Positions 26,040 to 34,602 of a stretch of 64,000 nucleotides of DNA are shown in pieces. Each line of letters opens with the position of its first letter. Position 1 is the first letter of the stretch. The translations under genes were made by a program, and so were the position numbers. Source of the stretch: Taishania sp964580465 (lineage in GTDB: Bacteria > Bacteroidota > Bacteroidia > Flavobacteriales_D > Crocinitomicaceae); assembly GCA_964580465.1 (NCBI GenBank), contig CAZOKJ010000009.1, forward strand, positions 1 to 64,000, read 5' to 3'. The notes under the pieces are model-generated. The model was not told the origin of the DNA and did no database searches. It saw only the letters and a list, made by a program, of their open reading frames with translations.

Positions 26040-26663
26040 TTATGCTTGTGCGCTTTTGCTTTTGATTGAACGAATTGATTTAGCAATTAGCTCGATATAC
26101 TTTAAATCAAAACCTTCATCACGACTTCTCATTTCATAATGAATACCATCAATAACTTGCTCGCTATATACGTGGTATGAAACATGTTTTACACCAACAG
26201 TCTTAGCTGCGTTTGCATGACCTCTAACTTTTAGCGTAACTTCATAGATAATTAAGTCAGGTTCATCGACTAAGTATTTTACGTCATAAAATTGAGTGTT
26301 TTTCAACTTTTGCTTTTGTTCTTTTACTAAGTTGGTGTTTTCACCGTAATCTTCAATGTATAAATGAAAGTTTTGGCCAGCGTAGATGTTCCAATAAAAA
26401 TCATCTTTAATATGCTCTACTTCTGGTTTTATCGATGCTCCAATATTGGCCGTTTCATCAGGAAGCATAATCGTCGCTGGAATATCATAAGAGGCTAAGT
26501 CAAATCCTTGAAATTCGTAATAATCTTCTAATTCGTAAGATGTTGTATCTTTTATTTCCTTTTCTTTAGATTGACAAGATGTAAAAAGTAGCAAAATAAA
26601 CAAAACTGAAAAAAAATATTTTTTTCCAGAAGCTAACCATTTAGTTTTGAGTAATTTGTTCAT
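26040..26663 (-). CDS. Lipoprotein of unknown function
   Basis: About 207 residues. The N-terminus has a lysine-rich segment, a hydrophobic core (YFFSVLFILLLFTSC) and a lipobox ending at Cys, so it should be lipidated. The mature part contains KGRxxxAKTVGVKHVSYHVYSEQVIDGIHYEMRSRDEGFDL-type beta strands with no recognisable catalytic motif. The frame opens at a TTG (26687), but the ATG at 26663 gives a standard lipoprotein signal peptide and is chosen. Unknown family; convergent with the PaaI-like gene. Confidence 0.6.
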   Translation of the reverse strand: MNKLLKTKWLASGKKYFFSVLFILLLFTSCQSKEKEIKDTTSYELEDYYEFQGFDLASYDIPATIMLPDETANIGASIKPEVEHIKDDFYWNIYAGQNFHLYIEDYGENTNLVKEQKQKLKNTQFYDVKYLVDEPDLIIYEVTLKVRGHANAAKTVGVKHVSYHVYSEQVIDGIHYEMRSRDEGFDLKYIELIAKSIRSIKSKSAQA

Positions 26664-26734
26664 TTTAGCTAAATAAGAGTTAAGCAAATATATAAAAAAA
26701 ATTAAACAAACAGAAAAAAAAATGAAATATGTTC

Positions 26735-27292
26735 TTATTTACTGCAAGTATAAACAAAAGCAGGAGGGAAATTAAATGGTGTAAAGCTAACTCCTACTTT
26801 TTTGTATAGGCTTTTTAAGGCTTTTTTTGCTTGCAAGCTATATTGAAACTGAATGTATTTTCCAGTCGTTTTTAATGATTTTTCAGTGGAATTCAAAATG
26901 CTATTTCTAAGTTGTTCACTAAAAACAGCAAGAGGAAGCGACGAAACAATAATGTCAGCATGTTCAAAATGATGTAGCTTTAAATAATCACTTATTTTCT
27001 CTGCCGAATCAAAAATAAGATGCACACGCTGATCATTAATCTTATTTTGTAAATCTTGATAAAAAGTTTCGTTAATCTCAAAAACAAACAAAACTGCATC
27101 TTTATCCATTTTTGAAATGATTTCTTCAGTAAAAACACCTGTTCCAGGTCCAAGTTCAACGATAACTCTTGCTTCTTTAAAGTCAATGTTTTCTAACATT
27201 TTCTTAGTTAAAAAACGAGAACTTGGAGCCATGGCACCAACTGTGTTTTTATTTTTCCAGAATTGTTTTCTAAAGTTTTTACTCTTAGACAT
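26735..27292 (-). CDS. SAM-dependent methyltransferase (PmtA-like)
   Basis: 185 residues with a class I methyltransferase fold: the entry segment NTVGAMAPSSRFLTKKML near 16-33, motif I VIVELGPGTGVFTEEI near 43-58, and SSLPLAVFSEQLR near 116. The GAMAPSS segment and overall order resemble bacterial phospholipid N-methyltransferases (PmtA); rRNA adenine methyltransferases share the fold but lack that prefix. It probably methylates phosphatidylethanolamine or a related lipid. It lies directly downstream of the dihydroorotase-like gene. Confidence 0.72.
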   Translation of the reverse strand: MSKSKNFRKQFWKNKNTVGAMAPSSRFLTKKMLENIDFKEARVIVELGPGTGVFTEEIISKMDKDAVLFVFEINETFYQDLQNKINDQRVHLIFDSAEKISDYLKLHHFEHADIIVSSLPLAVFSEQLRNSILNSTEKSLKTTGKYIQFQYSLQAKKALKSLYKKVGVSFTPFNFPPAFVYTCSK

Positions 27293-27297
27293 AATGT

Positions 27298-28557
27298 CTA
27301 TTTTTTAAGGTTTACAATGCCTTTGTTGATGATTCCTACAACAAAACCTTTTAATTCTTTGCCAATTAAATCGGAATTATAAGTATTTGACAAAACTGCT
27401 TCTTTGTTAAATATCCATTTCTGAGAAGGATTGAACAAGGTTAAGTCTGCTTCATTTCCAACTTCTATTGCACGTTCTTGAATACTTATAATAGATCTTG
27501 ACTTCTTGCTTAAACTTTCAATAATCACTGATAGAGAAGCTTCAGAACAATCCATTAAACTACCGAAAACAGTTTGTAGTTGTATACTGCCAAAAGATGC
27601 GTTGTCAAATTCAACATCTTTTTCTTCCTTGTCATGCGGACGATGGTCTGACACAATCGTGTCAATTGTCCCATCTTTTACCCCTTCCCAAAGAGCAATT
27701 CGATCAGATTCTCTGCGCAAAACAGGCATGAATTTGAAGTTAGAGTCAAATCCAAGAACTGCTTCTTCGTTGTATAAAAGATTGGCTACATGGACATCAG
27801 CTGTTACATTTAATCCTTGTTTTTTAGCTTTTCTAATTAATTCTACCCCCTCAGCAGAAGAAATTCCTGTAAGATGTAAAAATCCTTCTGTGTATTCTAA
27901 AAGTCGTAAGTTTCGTTCAATTTGGATAACTTCAGCAATACTTGCGTCTGCTTTTAACCCAGTACGTGTACTAGCAATTCCTTCATTAACCATTCCTGAA
28001 CCTGCCAAGGAATAATCACGAGAAAAACCAATAATTTTTCCACCAAAATTTTTAGCGTATAACAAAGCTCTGAACATAATACCTGAAGAAACAGGATGTA
28101 AATCATCTGTGTACATTCTTACACCAGATTGATACATGTCATACATTTCTGCCAAATTTTCTCCTTTAATTCCTTCTGTGATTGCACCTAAGGGATGAAT
28201 GCAAGTAGCAAATCCTTGAGCTTTTCTTAATTGATATTCAACCGATGTTTTTCCATCCACAACTGGTTTTGTACTTGGCAACGTTGCAACATGTGTATAC
28301 CCACCAAAGGCTGCTACAGCTAAACCGCTTTCAATTGTTTCTTTGTGCTCTTCACCCGGATCTGAAAAATGAGCTTTTAAATCAACCCAACCTTGTGATA
28401 AATGCAAATTGTCGTGTTCTATTACTGATGCTTGATCATCAACTATTGATGATTCAATTTTTGTGATAACACCATTTTCAATTAAAACATCAACAGTTTT
28501 GTTAAAATGTGAAGAAGAAGAGTCTGCTATTTTGGCTTGTTTTATTAATACTTTCAT
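27298..28557 (-). CDS. Dihydroorotase-like protein with altered metal site
   Basis: 419-residue amidohydrolase of the dihydroorotase type (pyrimidine synthesis: carbamoyl aspartate to dihydroorotate). The usual HxH metal motif of dihydroorotases reads DLKAHFSDPG (about residues 61-70), so one of the two histidines is a lysine. The later histidine segment reads HLTGISSAEG and the final motif is SDHRPHDKEEK. Several Bacteroidota have such divergent dihydroorotases and activity is unclear. The ATG at 28557 overlaps the stop of the upstream BatA-type gene (TGATG), so the two are cotranscribed. Confidence 0.75.
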   Translation of the reverse strand: MKVLIKQAKIADSSSSHFNKTVDVLIENGVITKIESSIVDDQASVIEHDNLHLSQGWVDLKAHFSDPGEEHKETIESGLAVAAFGGYTHVATLPSTKPVVDGKTSVEYQLRKAQGFATCIHPLGAITEGIKGENLAEMYDMYQSGVRMYTDDLHPVSSGIMFRALLYAKNFGGKIIGFSRDYSLAGSGMVNEGIASTRTGLKADASIAEVIQIERNLRLLEYTEGFLHLTGISSAEGVELIRKAKKQGLNVTADVHVANLLYNEEAVLGFDSNFKFMPVLRRESDRIALWEGVKDGTIDTIVSDHRPHDKEEKDVEFDNASFGSIQLQTVFGSLMDCSEASLSVIIESLSKKSRSIISIQERAIEVGNEADLTLFNPSQKWIFNKEAVLSNTYNSDLIGKELKGFVVGIINKGIVNLKK

Positions 28558-30620
28558 CAATTCTTTGTTTTATTTTTCCACAATTTTAGTACAAGTAATT
28601 CTGTAATGAAAAACAATACTGCAAAAGAAATAAAAATCTTCCAATATGGGTAAGGTTTTTCAATGTTTAAATTAACAGAACTAACCCCTTTATCAACAAT
28701 TACCGACTGTATGGTTACTATTCCGGCATTTTGCAGTTGTTTTTCAATGTCTGTTTTATCCCAATTTCCAATTTTACTTTCTAATCTGTTATAGTTAACC
28801 GCTATTTTTTCTATGTTTTTGTCTCCATTAGTTACTTCAAAAATACCTGCTGTTAAATTGCTCATGGCTGCCGGACCGCTCAAATCAATGTAGTGAACAT
28901 CTCCAATACTTCTTTTTTCTGGAATGAATTCATTGGTTTCATTCTTCATTTTTAATGGTTGTTCATTTTGTAATTGGTGATAAATCGGATAGCGAATTTC
29001 TTGACCAATGGTAACGTAATAAGGAGGATTTAAAAGAGATAATTCACCAATTCTGAGTAACATGGTGGTGTATAAAATGTCTGAAGTAAATGTGCCATAT
29101 TCATTGGATAGGACACTTGTAAATAAAAATATTTGTTGCTCTGAAAGACTTTTGTATAATAATCCTTTTCCGTTTTGTAATTGAATAATGCTAACCGCTT
29201 GTGGATTATTGCTTTCGCTTACTAAGTAAAACTTAGCAATTCCAGGAAGACTCAAGTTGTCTTTTTCTTTCTCAAACACGCCTTTGAAAAATGGATCTTT
29301 ATAGTTGATTTTAGCTATTCGAGCTGATTGACTGATTTCTTTTGACAATAATGGCATCTTAGCCTGAGATAAAAAGGAATTTAGGCTTGTTTTGTTAGTT
29401 GATTTTCCGGGAAAAATAGCAACAGTACCATTGTTTTTAGAAAAATCTAACAAATTACTACTCATTCCACTTGGTAAATCATTAATTCCATTGAGAATGA
29501 CCAAATTTACACCGCTTAAAGCTCCTTGAGTAAAGGCATTTTGGTCAATTTCTTGTACATTGTAAAAAGGATCTAAGCGGTAAATAGCTGCAATTGATTT
29601 GTTGGCGTCACTTCCATTAATAATCAATATGGAAGATCGATCTGCAACTTGATAAGTGAAGTAAAAAACATCGTCTGCAAAAAACTGTTTATCAGCAATA
29701 GAAGCTGTTCCAGTTTGTTGTCCGCTTTTTTGAGGTGAAAATGAAATAGAGGCAATTGCTGAATTGTTTTTTTTAATATCAATGAATACATCACGTTTCA
29801 AACTGCCTGTTTGAATTGTAATGGCGCAATTTTGAATATCTTCATTTCCATGATTACTTGCTTTTACAAACAATTCATTAGTTAGACCAACTTTGTGAAG
29901 AGGTGAACCAAACCATATTGAATCTATGCTAAGATTATTTTTGTTTTGACTTACAAATTGTATTGGAACATAAGTATTAAAAGAATCTACTTCTAAGTTG
30001 CTAAATTGATGTGTTTGCTTTTGAAAATCTGAGAGATAAACGAACTGAACTTGACTGTTATTTGCACTTTGAGTGGCATTATTCAAGTTGTTTTTTTGCC
30101 ATTTAATTATTTCGTCATAGCTTCTAATGAATGGAGATGGTTTAATGTGATCTAGTCGTTCTAAAGCATCAACTTTTGAGCAAAGTCTTGACTCTACGCC
30201 ACTTAATTCATTTGTAGATAATAGTATTTTAATGTTGAGTGGTGCTTTTTGAATAAGTTGACGTGAAGCTTCAATCGCTTCTGATAATAATTCACCGTCT
30301 ACGCCTTGCATCGTCATGGAAAAAGAATTGTCTATATGTAGAGCTAAAACAGATTGCGTGCCCTGTTGTTTGTTATTTCCTTTAGGAAAATAAGGTTGAG
30401 CGAAAGCTAAAACAATAAAAGCTAAGGTTAATAATCGCAATAATAAAACAAATAAATGTTTTAATTTTTGAGTGGATTTATTTTGTTGCTCTACATGTTG
30501 AACGAATTGTAAGCTAGAAAAATAAAGAGTTTTGTATCTTCTGAAACTGAATAAATGAATAATTATCGGTGCTATAAGCAACGATAGTGCCCAAAGAAAT
30601 TCAGGATGTACAAACTTCAT
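28557..30620 (-). CDS. BatA-domain membrane protein
   Basis: 687 residues. The N-terminus MKFVHPEFLWALSLLIAPIIIHLF followed by FRRYKTLYFSSLQFV is the BatA double-transmembrane domain typical of Bacteroidota. A second membrane helix (LFVLLLRLLTLAFIVLAFAQP) is near residues 56-76 and a third near the C-terminus (IFISFAVLFFITELLVL). The long periplasmic middle contains a VLALHIDNSFSM stretch resembling the start of a von Willebrand factor A domain (DxSxS-like). Function unknown; it may be an Aer/Bat-type stress or envelope protein. It overlaps the dihydroorotase-like gene by one base. Confidence 0.75.
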   Translation of the reverse strand: MKFVHPEFLWALSLLIAPIIIHLFSFRRYKTLYFSSLQFVQHVEQQNKSTQKLKHLFVLLLRLLTLAFIVLAFAQPYFPKGNNKQQGTQSVLALHIDNSFSMTMQGVDGELLSEAIEASRQLIQKAPLNIKILLSTNELSGVESRLCSKVDALERLDHIKPSPFIRSYDEIIKWQKNNLNNATQSANNSQVQFVYLSDFQKQTHQFSNLEVDSFNTYVPIQFVSQNKNNLSIDSIWFGSPLHKVGLTNELFVKASNHGNEDIQNCAITIQTGSLKRDVFIDIKKNNSAIASISFSPQKSGQQTGTASIADKQFFADDVFYFTYQVADRSSILIINGSDANKSIAAIYRLDPFYNVQEIDQNAFTQGALSGVNLVILNGINDLPSGMSSNLLDFSKNNGTVAIFPGKSTNKTSLNSFLSQAKMPLLSKEISQSARIAKINYKDPFFKGVFEKEKDNLSLPGIAKFYLVSESNNPQAVSIIQLQNGKGLLYKSLSEQQIFLFTSVLSNEYGTFTSDILYTTMLLRIGELSLLNPPYYVTIGQEIRYPIYHQLQNEQPLKMKNETNEFIPEKRSIGDVHYIDLSGPAAMSNLTAGIFEVTNGDKNIEKIAVNYNRLESKIGNWDKTDIEKQLQNAGIVTIQSVIVDKGVSSVNLNIEKPYPYWKIFISFAVLFFITELLVLKLWKNKTKN

Positions 30621-30692
30621 ACTTCAAAGATAATGAAAATTTATAGTTGTCGCTAAGCAATCTGAAAAATATTGTAAAATTTATCAAAAACA

Positions 30693-30715
30693 AAGAGACC
30701 TTTCAAAGGTCTCTT
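30693..30715 (-). terminator. Palindromic Rho-independent terminator
   Basis: AAGAGACCTTT and AAAGGTCTCTT around a single central base. A T-rich tract follows on the minus strand. It lies 114 bases past the CPBP protease gene and upstream of the BatA gene. Confidence 0.7.
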
Positions 30716-30828
30716 AGGGTTTTACTTCATAGGTAAGTAGCGGATGTAATAACTTAAAAACTTAATTTAACACTTTCTATCTAGACGAATAAGAATTTTA
30801 AAAAGTTGCATAAGATTCTAAATTATTT

Positions 30829-31365
30829 TTAAAATGATTGCTTGTCATTGTGAATAAAAGCATAAAACAATACAAAATCATACATACTATGTAGTGCTAT
30901 TGAAAACCATAGGCCCATTGACTCAAAGCCATAACCAAGCATGAAAGATAAAGGTAAAACGACTAATCCATAGAGTGATTGACGCCAGTTAAAAGGGGTT
31001 AAATATCCGTGTACGGCAACAAACAAAATAGATGTAATAAATGGGCCAAGATAAAATTGAAACCCTACTCGAAAAAGTAATTCTTCACCTATTCCAGCGC
31101 AAAGTGATAGAAAAATAGCATCATGCAATTTTAAATTTAACGAGCGAACCAATTCATCTACTTTTAAGGGAGCTTCATCAAATATTTTAAAGGATAAAAT
31201 TTTGTTTGCAATTAATGCATAGATTATTCCGCTAATTAACCCCCAAAAAACAGGATAAAATGACAATGAAGACCATTGAATAAAGTCTTCAAAACTAAAG
31301 TCTTCAAAATAGTGAAGTACTAAATAAGCAGGGATAGGAAATAGTAGGAGCGTAACCCATCCCAT
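30829..31365 (-). CDS. CPBP-family intramembrane glutamic protease
   Basis: About 178 residues, multispanning. CPBP/ABI signature: GEELLFR (EExxxR), FVAVHG (FxxxH) and HSMYD, the residues of the Rce1-like intramembrane active site. Members cleave CAAX-like or bacteriocin-related peptides; the substrate is unknown. The frame opens from a TTG at 31404, but a TAttTTTG box overlaps it, so the ATG at 31365 (MGWVTLLLFPIP) is preferred. Located downstream of a START-like gene. Confidence 0.78.
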   Translation of the reverse strand: MGWVTLLLFPIPAYLVLHYFEDFSFEDFIQWSSLSFYPVFWGLISGIIYALIANKILSFKIFDEAPLKVDELVRSLNLKLHDAIFLSLCAGIGEELLFRVGFQFYLGPFITSILFVAVHGYLTPFNWRQSLYGLVVLPLSFMLGYGFESMGLWFSIALHSMYDFVLFYAFIHNDKQSF

Positions 31366-31401
31366 TAAATATATTTTATTTTTTAGCACTGTTTTTAAGT
31401 A

Positions 31402-31409
31402 CAAAAATA
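31402..31409 (-). promoter_or_regulatory. Bacteroidota -7 box (TAttTTTG) for the CPBP gene
   Basis: On the minus strand TATTTTTG sits right at the upstream TTG; this argues for the downstream ATG as start. No clear -33. Confidence 0.35.
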
Positions 31410-31413
31410 GAAA

Positions 31414-31803
31414 TTAAGCCCCAATTACTCTTCTTAAATCAGATACATGCTGCTCCCACAATGCTTTTGCTTCTTCCATTTCTTCATTTTCAGAAAATCC
31501 GCAAATAGTTAAAACAACTGCGTTTGTAACAGGATCGATGGTGTAGCTAAAGCCAAAATAAGTATCAAGGTCATTTTCTTCATCTTCTAACCATCTCCAT
31601 TTGATAGTGTTTGAAGATTTGTTTGGTAATAAGCGAGCCTCTTCAATGTATCCATCCCACTCAAAGGTGTATATGTCATCTTTTACTTTAACAGAATCAC
31701 TAAACCACTCAGCTAAACCTTCAGGAGTAAAAAGCATAGAATTTAGAACCTTTGGAGAGGTTTTTAGAATAAAATCTAGTTCAAAAATAATTTTAGTTTT
31801 CAT
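31414..31803 (-). CDS. START/SRPBCC-like protein
   Basis: 129-residue small protein with the AHSA1/START-like fold: a first strand with helix (SPKVLNSMLFTPEGLAEWFSDSV), then beta strands (DIYTFEWDGYIEEARLLP, NTIKWRWLEDEE) and a C-terminal helix (WEQHVSDLRRVI). Such START-like proteins bind hydrophobic ligands or bias complex assembly; the ligand is unknown. Related proteins are widespread in Flavobacteriales. The start ATG at 31803 is clear. Confidence 0.7.
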   Translation of the reverse strand: MKTKIIFELDFILKTSPKVLNSMLFTPEGLAEWFSDSVKVKDDIYTFEWDGYIEEARLLPNKSSNTIKWRWLEDEENDLDTYFGFSYTIDPVTNAVVLTICGFSENEEMEEAKALWEQHVSDLRRVIGA

Positions 31804-31868
31804 AGTTGTCGTTATTTATTTTATCTTAGCGACTTAATTTTTTGACAAAATACAAATAATTTTCGAAT

Positions 31869-32621
31869 ATGGCATTAGTACATTCTTTTGAAACAAGTGG
31901 AAATAAACTATTTAAATACCGTGGTCAGATACCTGTGGTATTGTTTGTTTTAGCAATTCCATTTATTTATTTTACTGATTATGAGTTCCTTAAAGAAGAT
32001 AACGATATGACTTTATGGTTGTTGATAACTTGTTCACTAATTTCTTTAAGTGGCCAAATTATTCGTTCTATTGCTATTGGTACATCAAATAAAAATACTT
32101 CTGGCCGAAATACAAAAGAGGGACAAGTAGCTGAAGCTTTAAACACAAAAGGAATTTACTCTACTTTGAGACACCCTTTATATTTAGGAAATTATTTGAT
32201 GTGGATTGGCATCGTTGCTTTTACTTACAATATTTATTTTATCATCATTGTTTCCTTACTTTTTTGGTTGTATTATGAACGTATTATGTTTGCAGAAGAG
32301 CGTTTCTTGGAGCGAAAGTTTGGAGAAGATTACGTCAACTGGTCTATGAAAGTTCCTGCGTTTATTCCTAGTTTTAAAAATTATGAAAAGTCACCTATTC
32401 CATTTTCTTTAAAAACTACGCTAAGACGTGAATACTCTGGAATTACAGCAACAATTATTGGCTTTGTTTTTGTTGATTTTTTCCGTTTATGGTTTATGAA
32501 TGGTGAAGTAGTGTGGAGCAAAAACCATTTAATTACATTAATCGTTGCTTTGATGATTACACTTGTATTTCGTTCGTTGAAGCACTATACTAAGGTGCTA
32601 CATGAAGATGATAGATCATAG
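31869..32621 (+). CDS. Isoprenylcysteine/phospholipid methyltransferase-like membrane protein
   Basis: 250 residues, multispanning, with the ICMT/PEMT-like SAM-binding signature: GIYSTLRHPLYLGNYLMWIGIVA near residues 96-119 (RHPxYxGNxL) and EERFLERKFGEDYVNWSMKVPAFIPSF near 138-164. Members methylate isoprenylated cysteine or phospholipid head groups. The C-terminal third is another membrane region of unknown function. The gene is divergent from the START-like gene and ends before a strong terminator. Confidence 0.75.
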   Translation: MALVHSFETSGNKLFKYRGQIPVVLFVLAIPFIYFTDYEFLKEDNDMTLWLLITCSLISLSGQIIRSIAIGTSNKNTSGRNTKEGQVAEALNTKGIYSTLRHPLYLGNYLMWIGIVAFTYNIYFIIIVSLLFWLYYERIMFAEERFLERKFGEDYVNWSMKVPAFIPSFKNYEKSPIPFSLKTTLRREYSGITATIIGFVFVDFFRLWFMNGEVVWSKNHLITLIVALMITLVFRSLKHYTKVLHEDDRS

Positions 32622-32640
32622 ATTTTATTTATAAATCCTA

Positions 32641-32675
32641 AAAGAGAGTTACATGTTTTGGAACTCTCTTTTTTT
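32641..32675 (+). terminator. Rho-independent terminator
   Basis: AAAGAGAGTT (32641-32650) and AACTCTCTTT (32662-32671) form a 10-bp stem followed by further Ts, 19 bases after the upstream gene. Confidence 0.85.
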
Positions 32676-32715
32676 GTGAGTGAAATTCAGATTTTTTAAG
32701 TATGTTTTAATCACG

Positions 32716-32785
32716 ATATCGGTATATGCCGATATGCCAATATTGGGTAAAATAGTTAAACCACGATATCGGTATCTACCGATAT
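32716..32785. repeat. Palindrome pair in unit 1
   Basis: ATATCGGTATATGCCGATAT (32716-32735) and ATATCGGTATCTACCGATAT (32766-32785), each one change from the core. Confidence 0.9.
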
Positions 32786-32889
32786 GCCAATATTAGAGAT
32801 ATGTTTAGCTCGAATTTCTAATATTCTTAAAACAAAAAGAGAACGCCCGACACTTTTTGAACACCCTCTTAATACTTTAGATATTCACG

Positions 32890-32959
32890 ATATCGGTATA
32901 TGCCGATATGCCTATATTGGGCAAAATAGTTAAATCATGATATCGGTATATACCGATAT
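32890..32959. repeat. Palindrome pair in unit 2
   Basis: ATATCGGTATATGCCGATAT (32890-32909) and a perfect core copy (32940-32959). Confidence 0.92.
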
Positions 32960-33010
32960 ACCAATATTAGAGATATGTTTAGCTCGAATTTCTAATATTC
33001 TTAAAACAAA

Positions 33011-33042
33011 AAGAGAGCGTCCGATTTTTCGAACGCCCTCTT
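33011..33042 (-). terminator. Rho-independent terminator of the GEVED/PKD gene
   Basis: AAGAGAGCGTCCGA and TCGAACGCCCTCTT pair with two mismatches around TTT; on the minus strand CTCTTTTTGTTTT follows. It starts five bases past the stop codon at 33047. Confidence 0.7.
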
Positions 33043-33046
33043 AATG

Positions 33047-34085
33047 CTAACTATTCACGATATCGGTATATGCCGATATACCAAAAACAGATTGTTTAAT
33101 TTCAACTTTCTTAACCACAATTCCAGCCTCAGTTTCAACAATCAATTGATAAATTCCACTTTCAATGGTAGATAAGTCAAATTGTGCTTTTGTTGTGTAA
33201 TTATGTAAAGTTGTTAGTGTTGTAACTGGAGCAGATCCATCGCCAAAATTCCATGAATAACTATTAATGTTTGCACCATTGTTTACACTGAAATCGTAAG
33301 AACATAAATCTGTACCAATAATTTGAATACCATCAGCTGTTGGAGTTGTTTTTGTCGTAACAATAATTGATTCTGTTGTAGAACAAGCACCATCGGTAAC
33401 TGTAACAGTATAAGTTCCGGCCTGTGTTACTGAAATAGTTTGAGTAGTTGCTCCAGTGTTCCAAGAGAATGTTTTACCGGGATTACCAGCATCTAATGTC
33501 AAAGAAGAACCTTCACAAAATGCTGTCGTTGAACCAAGATTAACAATCTGATCCACACAACCTGGCGCTGAAGAAGTTTGTAAGACAACCAAATAATCTT
33601 CTGTGTCGCCATTCATACTCATTTCACAAGGACCATAGTAAGAATTTTGGCCTACAGATAAACGTACATGCATACGTTTTACGCCTGGAGTAGCTGTTGC
33701 CGGAATTGTAAAGGTATAAGAACCTGTTGCAGCGCTAGGACCCTCAATAAAGAAAATTTGCTCATCAGCAAATGAAAACGTTCCGTCATTATTGTAATCA
33801 ATCCAAGCAGCTATTTTTTTCATAAATAAATTCGGCGCATCCGTTGATACTTCAATGGTGTATTGTTGACCAATAAACATATCTGGTTGGTTTAAGCTAC
33901 CAAAAAATGAAAGCTATTAGAAGCACATGCTGAAGGGTTGTTTAATGTAACTGTTTCTCCAACTAATTTAACATTGGTAATGAAATGCGCCCGGTACATC
34001 CAAAATCAGCTACTGGTGTACAATAAGTTTGAGCATTTGCAACACTCCCAGCTCCTATTAGAAGCAATGAACTTAATAAATTCAT
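33047..34085 (-). pseudogene. Secreted GEVED/PKD protein, frameshifted and shortened
   Basis: A signal peptide starts at 34085 (MNLLSSLLLIGAGSVANAQ, then TYCTPVADFGC), but the frame must change near 33988-33993 (GCGCCCGG) and again at the A6 run at 33902-33907 to reach the long intact frame from 33880. That part holds a GEVED domain (AAWIDYNNDGTFSFADEQIF, MNGDTEDYLV), an SMDAG-type strand region with SLTDAG-like repeats, and a PKD segment (YSWNFGDGSAPV). The end resembles only the last part of a type IX secretion sorting domain (SGIYQLIVETEAGIVVKKVEIKQ), as if the middle was deleted. The C-terminal GISAYTDI is encoded by a palindrome at 33060-33079. Both frameshifts are at error-prone runs, so sequencing error remains possible. 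Confidence 0.75.
33060..33079. repeat. Palindromic repeat at the 3' end of the GEVED/PKD gene
   Basis: ATATCGGTATATGCCGATAT, one change from the core. On the minus strand it is read GISAYTDI, just before the stop codon at 33047-33049. Confidence 0.9.
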
Positions 34086-34236
34086 GAAATTAAAGAGTTA
34101 TTTGTAATTGTGTTTCATTCGTGTAATTTTTGTGAAAATAAATGAAAAATCTAATTTTTTTTAAGCTTTAAACAAATAGCAAAGATATTTAATTGTCAAT
34201 CTATTAACGGAAATTACATGAGTTTTTTATAGCTTA

Positions 34237-34590
34237 CTATTTGATTAATTGGTGGTTAATTACACAATCAATAAAATCGGTAAACATATGAAAAAGAAGT
34301 CCAAGTGTGATAATTTTCACCCATTTGTTATTTGTTGTACTAAAAATTACCGCGTACACACTCACTGCAACGTATGAATGAAGCGGATGAAAACCAATGC
34401 TACACCTAGTTGGATCAAAAATAGGGGTGGCTAACAAGTGGTCTAAGTCAACAAGCATGGTTGCAATAAGAACAAACAACACGCGTTTCCAATCATTACG
34501 GTAAAAGTACCAAGCAATCCCTGCTGGAGCAACCAAATGTAAGGTGTAATGTAAAATAGTTTGAAGCAGTTTTAAGTAGAAGACATTCAT
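34237..34590 (-). CDS. DUF6122 family membrane protein
   Basis: About 117 residues with three or four membrane segments. The conserved core TMLVDLDHLLATPIFDPTRCSIGFHPLHSY near residues 44-73 matches the DUF6122 family, with histidines and aspartates that may bind metal; the HMFTDFIDC segment near the end adds more. It resembles a membrane-bound metal-dependent hydrolase but the role is unknown. Start: the ATG at 34590 is preferred over the TTG at 34593. It is 12 bases downstream of the next gene. Confidence 0.72.
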   Translation of the reverse strand: MNVFYLKLLQTILHYTLHLVAPAGIAWYFYRNDWKRVLFVLIATMLVDLDHLLATPIFDPTRCSIGFHPLHSYVAVSVYAVIFSTTNNKWVKIITLGLLFHMFTDFIDCVINHQLIK

Positions 34591-34602
34591 CAATTTTACG
34601 AC

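Larger units (their letters stand above)
32712..33055. repeat. Two tandem ~174-bp units, each with two palindromes
   Basis: Unit 1 starts near 32712 and unit 2 near 32886, both beginning TCACGATATCGG. Each holds a palindrome pair 50 bases apart (32716 and 32766; 32890 and 32940), the flanks CCAATATT-type, then ATTAGAGATATG and an AAAGAGA(A/G)CG(C/T)CCGA segment leading to a CTCTT hairpin. The last hairpin (33011-33042) is intact, the first is degraded. A third unit begins at 33060 inside the broken GEVED/PKD gene. Period about 174, then 170 bases. Confidence 0.9.

Noticed and set aside
34277..34300. ATCGGTAAACATATG near the DUF6122 gene as a decayed palindrome
   Set aside because: Only seven bases match one arm and there is no second arm.
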